From assembly GCA_036023115.1 (NCBI GenBank), contig JAYKKT010000079.1, positions 16,579,501 to 16,643,500 of the forward strand: a stretch of 64,000 nt of DNA. The letters run 5' to 3'. The position numbers and the translations under genes were made by a program. Positions 49,880 through 60,625 of this stretch are shown here, piece by piece. The DNA comes from Brasenia schreberi. Taxonomy: Eukaryota > Streptophyta > Magnoliopsida > Nymphaeales > Cabombaceae. Under the pieces are notes generated by a model. The model saw nothing but the letters and a program-made list of their open reading frames with translations, had not been told where the DNA came from and made no database searches. The first letter of the stretch is position 1. Every line of letters starts with the position of its first letter.

Positions 49880-50695
49880 AATGAGGAATTTATTTTGTCA
49901 TCATGTTTGTCATCGGTGGAGATCGATTACATCATTTGTTTGATATACTCCTTTCTATATCTTTGGTCTATGGACTTCAAACACTTCGTCTTTTGGGTGG
50001 TATGATGACTGCTATCATTCTAGATGTGACTGCTCTCATAGGCCTACCCGTAGTTGCCAAGGGCATCTTCTCAGTGGTGGCTGAGAAGTAAGCCATCCCT
50101 AAAATGGTCGAAGTTGAACATTTCCCTTTCCTTCTGTATTGTACGTGCATGTATTTAGTTTGCACCTAGATCCTAGAAGTCATCAAGTCTTATTCTTCGT
50201 ACGTAGCTATCATCATATCTCATAAGCCCATTTCTCTTTCATCCCTTTTCTTGGGGTTATACTTGTTTATGTATGAGGCCCGATCTAATCTCATGACGAG
50301 AGAGTCAGTTGATTTGGTTCGAGGTCCTCTGGGGCCCTTCAAGATTTTTACAATCTCTTTGACCTTTCCATCCCTCGTAGTCCTTGGATCTTCGATGGTT
50401 TTCTCGCCAATATTCGTCTATTAAACTTGTCTCCACAAATATCCTCTTAGGGATCTTTTCTTCGGAACCTATGGTGCTTGCTGGTTTTTTCTCTCTTTCC
50501 AATGGTGTTGTTTGTTTGTTTGTAAAAGGATGTCGTTACTTTGGATCCATGATTTGTACAAGTATCCGAACTATTCTTTTGACTGACCTTTTATTTTACT
50601 CCACCACGACCTCCTTCGTGGTCCTAAGCCCGACCTCACCACTCATCCCTTGCGTGCGGAGCCATACTTTGTATATAGTAGGAACAAGATGATTT
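49880..50695 (+). pseudogene. Plant mobile domain (PMD/MAIN-like) gene relic
   Basis: Frame 49903-50091 contains GGMMTAIILDVTALIGLPV, matching the PMD core pattern G-E-M-T-x-T-L-x-D-V-x-x-L-x-G-L-P. Farther on, another frame reads VEHFPFLLYCTCMYLVCT, then after a stop SYVAIIISHKPISLSSLFLG and VDLVRGPLGPFKIF, matching the following PMD segment in order. Stops and frameshifts separate the pieces, so it is dead. PMD proteins are related to domains carried by transposons (MULE and Gypsy) and also occur as nuclear host genes such as MAIN. Whether this relic is transposon or host derived cannot be told here. Assignment rests on motif order, not on an alignment. Confidence 0.5.
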
Positions 50696-52009
50696 CTAAA
50701 AAGGAGACAATCCTTTGATGATCGACGACAGTCGTTTGTTTTCTACTCCATTCTTTGGAAGGAGGTGTCAGTGACCATCATCTTTGAATCCCTAGATGTG
50801 TATGCAAACAAGCTTTGCTCATCTAGGCATATTCGGCCAGGGCGCAAGGTTCCAAAGCCCCCGACACCCTACTTGAACATCCATATGGAGCCCACTTGAG
50901 GCAAGGAAATATTAGAAGGCAAAGCTATGCAGACATCTTCCAATATGAAGACAAATGCCCAACCTCAATGTTCTACTCATTCATCCATCCGTCCATAAGC
51001 ACTTGATCATGTCATCATCTAGCAAGGAGGAGGCAGAAGATGAGCCACAACAATGAGGCTGCACTCCCAACGGACTTACCTCCATTACCATCAACTCATT
51101 CGACCAGTAGTGTCTGACTGCGTGATCATTAAATCATGTAAGCAGAATATTAATATTAAGCATTGCGAAGGGAAGATTGTATCAGAAATCTGGCATTGAT
51201 TTGTGTCCCATATCTTATGTCTACACCTATGTGTCAGCAAATGGTGGTTCTTTCTCGAATCTCAGTTGGCTCGCTACAAACGATGCTTCTACTCCATCAC
51301 TTGGTCGGAGTTTACTGAATAACTGTAGGATTTGGTGTGGGTCTGAACACAATAGAAATATCTCCGCAGTAACTAGATGTGAAGATATGTTTATACCAGT
51401 AGCATGTGCCTGGTTCTGCGGCTCACCTTGTCTTGTCTAACCTCATCTATTTATATTCAGTAGTTCCAAGAAGAAAAACCGTGATCTGAATTTTGTATTA
51501 TCATGGATTAGATTAAATAAAAAACCCAGCAAAATGACTAATAACGTTAAACATATCTTATATGTTCATCCTTGAGATAATTAATTGGTTTAACAATTTC
51601 TGATGGACCCTAAATACCGGTCAAGCTTTTAGGCCCATCGCAGGATCTTGAATCATGGAGTAACTTTACTTCATCACAAGATGTGCCTAGAACATGTTGA
51701 TCCCAAATTCACATCGTAATTACGTTAAGCTAATGTGTTTTTCAGCTTCATTGTCATTTTAGTCACTGCCGGTCCATAGCTAGGCTGCTAGCAGTCAGCT
51801 CATTAAGCTGTCTTAAATCGTCCTTTTAATCAGACTGCTTGATCACATTGACAGTACAAAGTGGTGCTGTCATTCACCATACTTGATTTTGTCACCCTGC
51901 CATTTATTAAATTAGGTGGACTAATGGATTGGATCCTCATAGAGACATTAGTCCCACTTACGTAGAGCCGTATGATGCCCACATGCGCTGTGATCAATTC
52001 TGGCATGCC
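50696..52009. other. Intergenic and SAUR upstream region
   Basis: No gene. The 51177-51440 frame has no domain; its second half resembles 47010-47200, a repeated SAUR flank. 51740-51950 is the upstream SAUR module (TTAGTCACTGCCGGTCCATA, ACATTGACAGTACAA, GGTGGACTAATGGATTGG) matching 41016-41240. Confidence 0.55.
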
Positions 52010-52039
52010 CATGTGGTATGTCCCCAGCATCACATGATC
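52010..52039 (+). promoter_or_regulatory. Conserved SAUR promoter block upstream of 52212
   Basis: CATGTGGTATGTCCCCAGCA followed by TCACATGAT. The same block, with CATATG or CACATG, lies upstream of the SAURs at 59123 and 54552 and at the orphan module. CACATG words are known hormone-linked elements, but activity is inferred. Confidence 0.6.
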
Positions 52040-52100
52040 TCAAATCCCACTTGTCTTCAATGTCAGTGAAGACAACTCCTATTTCATTCCCTCTCCATTC

Positions 52101-52110
52101 TATATATATA
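52101..52110 (+). promoter_or_regulatory. TATA box of the SAUR gene at 52212
   Basis: TATATATATA, 102-111 bp upstream of the ATG, followed by the shared leader AAGTTCATCATCAACAC. Confidence 0.7.
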
Positions 52111-52211
52111 CATGTTAAATAAACTGAAGTTCATCATCAACACAAACACATCAAGGATACCTACAAGCTCAGCTGAACCATATCCATCATCTTCACCACC
52201 ATCCCCAGAAA

Positions 52212-52643
52212 ATGGTCAGCATGAACAGGCTAATGGAGATGGCCAGGAAATGGCAGAGGATGGCAGCAAGAGGGAGGAGAAGAATCTCTTCTGGTGGTCT
52301 GCAGAGGAGCAACAGCAGAAGGAAATCGGCTACAGTGGCAGAGAAGGGCCACTTTGTGGCCTATTCAGCAGATGGAAAAAGATACATGCTTCCCTTGGCT
52401 TACCTTCAAAGACCAATATTTCAGGAGTTGCTGAAGATGGCAGAGGAAGAGTTTGGGTTGAACCTCGATGGTGCAATCACACTCCCTTTTGATTCTCTAC
52501 TCATGGACTATGTTATATCAATTCTGCACAGAGACATGAGTAAGCTGATGGAAGATGCATTGCTGGTCTCCTGTAGATGCTTGTTATCCTCCGAGTTGCC
52601 TCAAAGTCATCGTTCCCATCATCTACCCCTTGAGGGATTCTGA
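52212..52643 (+). CDS. SAUR: SAUR-family auxin-responsive protein, intact
   Basis: 143 aa, single exon: MVSMNRLMEMARKWQRMAAR, then ISSGGLQRSNSRRKS and the SAUR core at about residues 42-105 (VAEKGHFVAYSADGKRYMLP, LAYLQRPIFQELLKMAEEEF, LNLDGAITLPFDSLLMDYVI), ending HHLPLEGF. It belongs to the FDSLLMDYV sublineage together with pseudogene 1 and the copy at 59123, with which it shares promoter, leader and 3' flank (GCTGACAAGGCTGGTCTTTT near 52890). Three codons are missing in the serine run before CRCL relative to the 146-aa copies. The second residue is Val and NRLM replaces KRLV, so its start context differs slightly from its relatives. Convergent with the SAUR at 54112. Confidence 0.95.
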   Translation: MVSMNRLMEMARKWQRMAARGRRRISSGGLQRSNSRRKSATVAEKGHFVAYSADGKRYMLPLAYLQRPIFQELLKMAEEEFGLNLDGAITLPFDSLLMDYVISILHRDMSKLMEDALLVSCRCLLSSELPQSHRSHHLPLEGF

Positions 52644-54111
52644 CCTGAAGAATCAAATTTTTGTGTAGTCAATATACTTACACACAGAATACTTGTACAG
52701 AGAAATTTTGAGTTCAATTTCAATTTTTTTTCTGGTAATCAAGATTTTAGTTACTATATCTTACCGTTTTAGATCTTGAATGCAGTAAACCAAGGAAGTT
52801 AACAAAATGAATACGAGAATTCAAGGCCATTATATCCAAGAATTCTTATATGGTTTGACTATTTCATGGCTTCCACGAATTGTCGGTAAGGCTGACAAGG
52901 CTGGTCTTTTGTCCAACACTCTTTAGATACGCTTCTATTAATTATCTGGTTGAAGAATCAAAACATTAGGAAATCTGGTCATCAAAACATTGAAGCGTTG
53001 AACTTTCAGGCTGTAGGGAGGTAATTTGATCTCCTATGGTGTGTGGCATATGTCTGAAGGCCAAGTTAGGGTTCCAAGTTAATCTCCTAGGAAGCTTCGT
53101 GGAGGATACTTAAATGAAAATTGACCAAACTTAAATATTAAGAAATGGAAATCAGGCTTCTGCATTTATTTAGCTGTTTAAGTTATAGCAGGTTTCACCA
53201 ACGCTTTCTTGAATCTTCTACACATTGAGAAGTTTTTAGCCCAAGAATTTGACAGGAGTACCTGCTTTCTAGCATGCAGATATTCAGAAACGTGAAGATT
53301 CAATTCTGTTCAGATCTTCAGAGTTGAGGTTACCCTTTTTGAAGAATCAGATGCAATAGTTCGAATTCCTGTATTGATAAATGGGGTTGAATTTGGATCT
53401 GGCTCAAGACAGATGACCCTTCGCACCCACTTTGTGTCTGGTGAGACGCCAGTCCAGCTAAGCCTGGCTCTCAGTGATTACTCGTAACTTCTAATCAACC
53501 TATCATCCTTCATGTATTAAAGATAGAACAACATCACATGCATGCACTTCTGTATGTCTATGTAAAAGCATAGATGCGCCCATCGTATTAACGTAAGGTA
53601 TTGGTGCCCATGAAGGGTCCAGTGTCTTAGTGGATTGATGAACCTACCATGTGCACCGTTTACGTTCAAAATACCTTTTTGAAGATACTATTACCTCTGG
53701 CAAACGACATCTCTTCATGTAATATGGATCACACGTTTTGGCATTGATGCAAAATCTGATCTTCAACGATAACCTCAATCATTTGCATTACCAATACAGC
53801 AAGGTTGCTGGACGTGCTTTGAATGATGAACTGACGGATGCAAAGAACCCTCGTAGAACAAGAACAAAGAAAGTTCCACAAGGAACCTTCATGCCATGGG
53901 TAACGTGTAACAGTCTTTACTGGTTACTAGAATTACCGACATGAGTAGTCACAATTTGCACTGCTTTACCAGCTGAAGGTTTTCCTTCGTTTCTCATAAT
54001 TTTGAACAATATGAATACAATGATTTGGTCTTTTCGACCAAAGAAAAGGAGAAATTTCTACAATGTTTTCCTTTTTACGTGTGTGTATGTTGAAAATAAA
54101 AAGTGTTCCTC
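52644..54111. other. Shared 3' flanks between convergent SAUR genes
   Basis: 52700-52980 matches the 3' flank of pseudogene 1 (42030-42280) and, inverted, that of the 59123 copy (58440-58640). The 53738-53944 frame has no recognised domain. No other gene. Confidence 0.55.
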
Positions 54112-54552
54112 TCAAGATCCATGTAGAGGAATATGTTGACTAGGATAGCTTTGAGGCAACCCAGAGAATGAAAGGCATCTACTGCTGCTCAATGATACTA
54201 ACAGTGCATTCTCCATCTGTATACTCATGTCTCTGCTCAAGAGTGACATGATGTAATCAATGACTTGAGAGTCACAAGGTAAGGTGATGGCGCCATCGAT
54301 GCTCAATCCAAATTCTTCCTCTGCCATGTTCAACAACTCGTGGAAGATGGGCCTTTGGAGGTAAGCCAAGGGAACCATGTATCTCTTCCCATCTGTAGCA
54401 TAGGCGACGAAGTGGCCCTTCTCTGCGACTGTTGTTGCTTTCCTTCTGCTATTGCTTTTCTGCAGACCACCAAGGGAGATTCGTTTCCTTCCTCTAGCGG
54501 CCATCTTCTGCCATTTTCTGGTCATTTCCACTAGCCTTCTCGTGCTGATCAT
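54112..54552 (-). CDS. SAUR: SAUR-family auxin-responsive protein, intact
   Basis: 146 aa, single exon on the minus strand: MISTRRLVEMTRKWQKMAAR, ISLGGLQKSNSRRKA, then the SAUR core (VAEKGHFVAYATDGKRYMVP, LAYLQRPIFHELLNMAEEEF, LSIDGAITLPCDSQVIDYIM). It belongs to the CDSQVIDYIMSL sublineage with the copies at 45908 and 61064. An upstream ATG at 54588 would add 12 residues, but they are not conserved, and the MISTRRL start at 54552 is shared by the family. The upstream sequence carries a TATA box at 54672-54679 and the block at 54741-54770. Confidence 0.95.
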   Translation of the reverse strand: MISTRRLVEMTRKWQKMAARGRKRISLGGLQKSNSRRKATTVAEKGHFVAYATDGKRYMVPLAYLQRPIFHELLNMAEEEFGLSIDGAITLPCDSQVIDYIMSLLSRDMSIQMENALLVSLSSSRCLSFSGLPQSYPSQHIPLHGS

Positions 54553-54671
54553 TGTTGCAAGATGATGATCAAAGGTGGAGAATATCAAGGAGAGTAACTG
54601 AGTGTAGGTGAGGTCGAGTCGGTAGTATCGATGTGTTTGTCTTGGTGACGAACTTCAGTCTCTGATGCATG

Positions 54672-54679
54672 TATATATA
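54672..54679 (-). promoter_or_regulatory. TATA box of the SAUR gene at 54552
   Basis: TATATATA on the minus strand, 120-127 bp upstream of the ATG; further upstream, 54741-54770 (minus) has CCATGTGATATGCCCCCAAC and ATCACATGAT. Confidence 0.7.
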
Positions 54680-54770
54680 GAGATGGAATGAATGGAATTC
54701 CTTTGTCTTCATTAGGTAGGGGAATAAATGGTAACCGAGAATCATGTGATGTTGGGGGCATATCACATGG

Positions 54771-55979
54771 TTAAGGTAATGGGTATGTTGGCATTTTTAA
54801 CAGCATGTTATGGTCATATCTTCACGGTATTCTGCAACATGTGGGACTTCATTTAGGCCCAATTAAGAGCTGATTGCGAAGCTGCTGGCTAACGTCCAAG
54901 CTAACATGCCCCAGAACTGCCGAGGGTGATCATGTATTTAAGAACCTAAGTTAGATCAAGGAATTTCGTGTTTTAGTTTAGTCTTAACATGCCCAAGATA
55001 CTTGTGAGTGGGTTTCAAGCTATTCCATCGTTTCAAATAATGAAAGCTGTGTCCAAAGCTCAACCTTGAGCTCTGTACTATGTAACAAAAATCTTGAGGA
55101 AAACACGAATCTGAGCTAAGCTAAGAAATTCACATTCCTTTGAAGTTTGGTACTCTACTTCAAAAGTATGTCCCACTTACATTGAAGTTAGGTATTTTGC
55201 CGTTTCAATTACCAAGACTCGGCTCCCATAACTTGAGTTGGACAATGGTTTCGGTCCATGCACCCAATACAGACTACCCTCAAAGTAACTTTCTTCAACG
55301 AGGGTCCCAAATTCAAGTATTTCGTTTGTCTATGAGATTATCCAGAGCGTTTCAACAAGCGTTTGCGATGTTGTGGGTGTCTGAGTGCTGTTGAAATATC
55401 ACAGCCTTAACTAGATTGTGTACGTCTGTGTATGAACCTTTCATCTGTTCCTTGATAGAGAAAATCTCATAAGTTCTTTCAGGAAAGTCAGATTCTCATA
55501 TTTCGCACGAATTTCAGAGGATAATTAAGGAAACTAGAAAAATATCTCGACAAAGTTAAAACATCTGTGGTAGGCCCCCAAATATGGGTCAAACTCTAGA
55601 CACACTGCATGCTTTTTGACAAGTATATTGAAGTCCCGGAGGTAGCTTCATTCATCTTAGAAGTGCCTAAGGACAAGTTGGGCCCAAGATGGGTAGGCAA
55701 CCAACTAACAGCTCCTTAATTGCTGTCTTAGCTCTTGAACTTCGAAAGCCAAGACCATACTCTGTCAAGACAATAAACATTTAATTAGAAGATGTTCATA
55801 TGACAATAATCTCTGCCTTTGTAAGGGAGCACCTTGCATTGCCAGTTTCAATAAAGAAAGAGAATTTTGGTAGGCTCCCAATAACATCATAAACCTTTGT
55901 CAAATTTATTTACTATGGATTTTACAAATTATGAGCATTGTGTTTCTCCTTAATGACATAGACATAGTGTAAAGTCCAA
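54771..55979. other. SAUR flank, inverted duplicate of 59530-60020
   Basis: 55230-55345 (ATGGTTTCGGTCCATGCACC, CCAAATTCAAGTATTTCG) and 55560-55745 (GTGCCTAAGGACAAGTTGGG, AGCTCCTTAATTGCTGTCT) match reverse-complement sequence near 59890-60020 and 59535-59670. No coding sequence is supported. Confidence 0.65.
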
Positions 55980-56748
55980 ATACAATGAAAAGTTTGAATG
56001 CAGTGAAAAGTAAAGAGCCTTTATATCTTAACTCGAATGTAGTGGGTTCTTACATTATGGACAAGTGTGGATAAAAAAGTTGGTCCCACTACACTGTGGT
56101 ATGAATATAGTGAATAAATTGCAAAGTGAGTCTCTACATTTTCAGCGTGAACAAATACAAAGAGATAAAAAACTAGTCCTAGATAATAAGATTTATATTG
56201 GTACTTAGAATATCAAAACCTCATCGGTAAATTAATAGAGGTAGTAGATAATATGATTAGGAGAAAAATTGACATTCTATATTTATAAAAGATAAAATGA
56301 GTTTGAAAAAAATAAAGGAGATTAATAATATAGATTTTAAATTATGATACTTTGAAGAAAAGGCTTAAAATGAAAGTAATAAGATAAAATTAAGGCCTCT
56401 ACTCTTAACCCTAGGTGAATCTTAAAAAAGTAGTGATCTAATTAAGACAAAGAGGGTATGTTACAAATTATATTATTCTAAGAATACTAGTGAAACTTGA
56501 AAATCTTTTAAGAAAAAAAAAATTTGTTAGTAGAGTAAAAGTTAAATTTGAGAGAAATTATATAAAAAAGTTTAAACTCAAAAGAAAATAAAATAGATAA
56601 TTTTAGAAGGTTAGAGATAGAAAAATTAAAGATCTTACTTTGGTAGATGGATAAATAAAAAAGATAAAAAAACTCCATCCTCAAACTATCATATAAAATT
56701 TAAAAATATAGATAATAAAAATATTTCTCTCAACTTTTTAACGAAAAC
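55980..56748 (+). mobile_element. RTE-type LINE, degraded 5' part
   Basis: The 5' leader words AATGTAGTGGGTTC and AATTGCAAAGTG are recognisable. The endonuclease start follows as ATTGGTACTTAGAATATCAA, then GGTAAATTAATAGAGGTAGT, matching copy A (GGTAAGCTAATGGAGGTGGT). Later pieces (GTATGTTACAAATTA, ACTAGTGAAACTT) match the linker at about 31450-31480. It has many stops and deletions and lacks RT and 3' end. Confidence 0.75.
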
Positions 56749-57016
56749 ACGCGTAGCAAACGCCACAAGAGGCGTTTAGTTCCCAACACCTGCCTTTACC
56801 GCCAGAGTCGATCATCTTTGTTTAAAAATTTTTACGACAAGACGATGAAAAGGAGAAGAGGAGGGAGAGCGAGGAAGAAAGAACAAAGGAATGTAACATA
56901 GGAACAAAACAGATGACACAAAGGAAGAGAGGACGAGGAGCATATTGTCAATGCGAAGCGTAAGAGAGGAATGCCGGTGGTAGTGCACCAACGATTCCGG
57001 CAGGACGGTGAGGATT

Positions 57017-57799
57017 GGTTTCATTTTTTGGTGCCACCAACTCCGCCAATGCTGGATTCCGGCCGAATGCTCTGCCTGTACATTGAAAATTCCGTTGGTG
57101 GTAGCTGACTCTGGCAGGATGGTGATGGCTGGTTTCCCATGTTGCATTACGAATACGGCATGAGACACAATAAGTTTGAAAAATGTAAGGTATGAGCAGG
57201 CCGCTATATAGAATAAAAAACAATATAATGTAAAACTTATTAAAAGTTAAAACATTTGACATAACATATAACTTCAACAACAAACTTAACATTTCAAATA
57301 AGGAAATCACAGTCTCAATTTTATAGTTTCAACATCAAAATATAATAAAAATTACATTACGTAACGGTCTCAATTTTATAGTTTCAACACGAAAAATCCG
57401 TTAAAAATCCGGATTTTGAATCCATTTAATTGGCCGATATAAGTACGATTCATCTTTAATTTCACAGAAACATCAAAAACATGACACTTTCGAGTCTGAA
57501 AATTAAGTTGAATCGTACTTATATTTGACTTATTCATCACAAAAGTTCTTAAAACTCATACCTGTACACGATTAAATGGATTCAAAATCCTTCGAAATGA
57601 AGTTGACTCACACTGACTTATTCATCACAAAAGTTATAACAACTCGTACACATTACACAATGGATACAAAATCCAAAAAAATCCATGTATCTAAGTACCG
57701 GTACGAGAACTCCGCCCTAAATGAAGTGCCCATGCACTGGTTTTCATTTTTTTTTGTTATCACCAACTCCGCTGATGCCGGATTCCTGCCGAACCCTGT
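57017..57799. repeat. Spaced direct repeats bracketing a foldback
   Basis: GGTTTCATTTTTTGGTG, CACCAACTCCGCCAATGC and TGGATTCCGGCCGAA at 57017-57065 recur as GGTTTTCATTTTTTTTTG, CACCAACTCCGCTGATGC and CGGATTCCTGCCGAA at 57739-57792. The hairpin at 57411-57590 lies between them, suggesting an old insertion flanked by copies of one element. Confidence 0.6.
57411..57590. repeat. Inverted repeat (foldback), 180 bp
   Basis: GGATTTTGAATCCATTTAAT at 57411-57430 is the exact reverse complement of ATTAAATGGATTCAAAATCC at 57571-57590. Inside, ATAAGTACGATTCA (57439-57452) pairs with TGAATCGTACTTAT (57509-57522). The right arm contains about 40 bp of extra sequence, part of which is repeated directly at 57619-57672 (TTATTCATCACAAAAGTT). 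No coding potential. Confidence 0.85.
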
Positions 57800-58709
57800 G
57801 TATATGATGGCTCATTTTTTACGATCTTTCACGAAAACACGAGAACGTTAACAATCACGATCACCTTTTCTTGTTGGTGGTTCCTGTGATACCAATTGTC
57901 AATAGCAATATATGGTCTTATCTAACAAGAAACCAGTTGGCCTGAATCTGCATACATGATTCAAGTACCCTGACAAGTGAGTGTACCTTAGAAAATATTT
58001 TCATTCACTCTTTTGGTATAATGACATCGTTTGGAGGAAAAAGCAAAGTTCCTTACAAATTTGAATTTATGTAAGACGGTGAACCTTTTCATAAAAGATT
58101 AACTTTGTACCGCGTTCACTTGTGAGCATTGTATCAAACTTAACATACCTTAATTAAATTTACACTAGTTTAAAATTAGAAAAGCGTTCTGTATATGTAG
58201 CCATAAGATATGGCTCACATTTTGAGGTCATTTCTGATGCAATATGCCCTTCATAATGCTTAATTTTAATACTCTGCTTACATTAATTAATAAGCATACT
58301 GCTAGAGCTCCAGTTTTTTCACATCCAACATGAGAGTTCAAAGCTTCAATATTTTACAAACTCAATATTTTCATTCGTCGCCTACAAAATAGAATACCAC
58401 ACGGGATTTCAACTGGATGATTGGTAAAAGCGTATACAGATATATGTTTTAAAGACCAGCCTTCTCAGCCTTACCGGCGATCCATGCAAGCAATAAAAAG
58501 CATATAAGAATTCTTGGGCATATTGGTGTTAGATTGATACTGAAGAAAACCTCCAAATCATTTGTTAATCTTCCTTGCATTACTGTGTTCAAGATCTAAA
58601 ATGCTAGAAAATAGTAATTGAGGGCTCGATTACCATAGAAATGCTATTCAATTAAAAAAAAATCTATGTACAAGTATGTATTCTGTAAAAAATATAATGA
58701 CTCTCCGTA

Positions 58710-59123
58710 TCAGAATGCCTCAAGGGGTAGGTAATGGCAAAGGTGGCTATGAGGTTGCTCAGAGGCTGACAAGCATATGCTGCTGCTTATTGATACCAGC
58801 AATGCATCCATCATCACCTTACTCATGTCTCTGTGCAAAAGTGAGGTAACATAGTCCATGAGTAGAGAGTCAAAAGGGAGAGTGATTGCACCATCAAGGT
58901 TCAAGCCAAATTCTTCCTCTGCCATCTTCAACAGCTCTTGAAATATTGGTATTTGAAGGTAAGCCAAGGGAAGCATGTATCTTTTTCCATCTGCAGCATA
59001 AGCCACAAAGTGACCCTTCTCTGCCACTGCAGCTGCTTTTCTTCTGCTCTTAGTCTTCTGTAGACCACCAAAATTGACTCTTTTCCTCCCTCTTACCGCC
59101 ATTGATTGCCATTTCCTGGCCAT
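58710..59123 (-). CDS. SAUR: SAUR-family protein lacking the family start codon (possibly functional from an internal Met)
   Basis: The frame encodes a full SAUR core (VAEKGHFVAYAADGKRYMLP, LAYLQIPIFQELLKMAEEEF, LNLDGAITLPFDSLLMDYVT) with no break to the stop. Upstream, the leader TTCAATTTGCTTTCCTT-like sequence joins directly to AAGAGGCTAGTGGAG, so ATG ATC AGC AC and the end of the leader are deleted. The first Met inside the conserved region is at 59123 (MARKWQSMAVRGRKR), giving 137 aa, 8-9 residues shorter than its relatives. The open frame extends upstream to 59351, but those ATGs lie in the TATA box or promoter. I annotate 59123 as the likely start; a non-functional gene is the alternative. 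TATA box at 59213-59221. Confidence 0.75.
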   Translation of the reverse strand: MARKWQSMAVRGRKRVNFGGLQKTKSRRKAAAVAEKGHFVAYAADGKRYMLPLAYLQIPIFQELLKMAEEEFGLNLDGAITLPFDSLLMDYVTSLLHRDMSKVMMDALLVSISSSICLSASEQPHSHLCHYLPLEAF

Positions 59124-59212
59124 CTCCACTAGCCTCTTAAGGAAAGCAAATTGAGTGCATCTGAGGTTGTTGGTAGTGTTTGTGTTGATGATGAAATTCG
59201 GTTCATTTAGCA

Positions 59213-59221
59213 TATATATAT
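59213..59221 (-). promoter_or_regulatory. TATA box of the SAUR gene at 59123
   Basis: TATATATAT on the minus strand; the leader with TTTCATCATCAACAC follows. The block CCATATGGTATGTCCCCCAC and ATCACATGAT lies at 59287-59316. Confidence 0.65.
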
Positions 59222-59351
59222 AGAGAAAGAGGGAACAAAAATTGAATCGTCTTCGTTTACATTGATGAGGACAAGTGGGAAATATGATCATGTGATGTGG
59301 GGGACATACCATATGGACAAGGAGATGGTATGCGGGCATTGGTCGCAGCAC

Positions 59352-60625
59352 ATGAAGATATTACGTGGCTATGTATCTATAGGACTTTATGTCTGCCAAT
59401 CAATTGATTCACCTTATCCAACAATTGGCAGCATCATAAAATCAAGGATGGCAAGTGGCCAATCACTTGTATTGTCAGTGTGAACTCCTTGCAGTTACAT
59501 GTTGATGTCTTGACGCAGCATGTTATTGGCTCTCGAAGGACATGAGTTTAGACAGCAATTAAGGAGCTGCTAGCTGGCAGCCTAGCTATCTTGAGCCCAA
59601 CATGTCCTTAGGCACATTTAAGATGAACTGAAGCTACTTCGAGGGGGCCTACCGCTGACATTTTAACTCTCTAAAGAGATTTTGCTGGTTCTTTAATTAT
59701 TCTGACATTCCCCTCCAGAAAATGAGAAATTGAATTTTTTGAAAGAATTTGTGGGACGTTTTTATTTCAAAATTCAAAGGACAGATGGAAAATGCATTTT
59801 TTAAACTGCATTCAGATGCCCATCGTGTTGCAACAGCTTATTGAAAAGCTCATACTCCCCCAAACTTCATATATCTATGTCCTAATGTTAATAATATGTA
59901 AGAATATGGATAATCTCGTTGATAAGAGAAGAGCTTGAATTTGGAATCTTCGTTCAGGACAATCACTTCGAGTTTAGTCGGTATTCAATGCATGGACCAA
60001 AACCATGATCCAGCTCATGTAATGGCCCAGGGAAGAATCATTTAGTTTGAATGCACCCAAGAGTTTGACAACGTCACATGCATGCTCCTCTTGTATGGTC
60101 TTGGAAATATAGAGGCGCAGGCCATCTCTCGATGTAAGACAATTACTGGGCCAGTGTATGCGTGGAATGGATGAACCCAGCATGTCATGTGAACCACTTT
60201 CCTCCAATATATGTCTATTGTTTAAGAGATGTATCACCTCCAGTAAGAACTGATTCTTGGTAGGCAAAGACCACATGCTGGGTGTTCTTCAATAATATAT
60301 CAATCGTTTACTTTAGATAAAAACCTTCCCCTAAAAAACTTCACCGTCATGAAGATTTTTGGACAGTTCATCATTAAAGTTGCAGAACAGTTCCCTTTTC
60401 TTCCTCATCTTTCTGACCTTTAGTGAAGGAAAATGTTACTAGTTGTTGCAATCAATGTCTAATGTGGAATAAACAAATGGCGTACTGATCTTTTTCCTCC
60501 ATTTTTCTGATAATTTGAATGAAAGAAGTACAAATGTTCGACTTTGTTGACCCAAAAAGAGATGAAATTGATACGAAAAATTGCTTTGTACAAGTGTATC
60601 ATATAAACAATTTTTGTTTAGATGC
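59352..60625. other. SAUR upstream module and shared flanks
   Basis: 59385-59530 (minus) is the upstream SAUR module (CACACTGACAATACAAGTGA). 59535-59670 and 59890-60215 are inverted copies of flanks at 55560-55745, 55230-55345 and 46700-46985. The 59974-60276 frame lies in this repeated flank and has no recognised domain. Confidence 0.6.

Larger units (their letters stand above)
56749..58709. other. Intergenic with foldback and direct repeats
   Basis: The 56812-57168 (minus) and 57576-57851 frames have no recognised family and overlap repeats. A GC-richer patch at 56940-57170 contains GATTCCGGCAGGACGGTGA and a variant, GACTCTGGCAGGATGGTGA. The end (58440-58709) is the SAUR 3' flank. Confidence 0.5.

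Noticed and set aside
58710..59351. 213-codon SAUR frame starting at 59351
   Set aside because: The upstream ATGs lie at or before the TATA box (59213-59221), so they would not be in the mRNA; the extra residues are promoter sequence shared non-coding with other copies.
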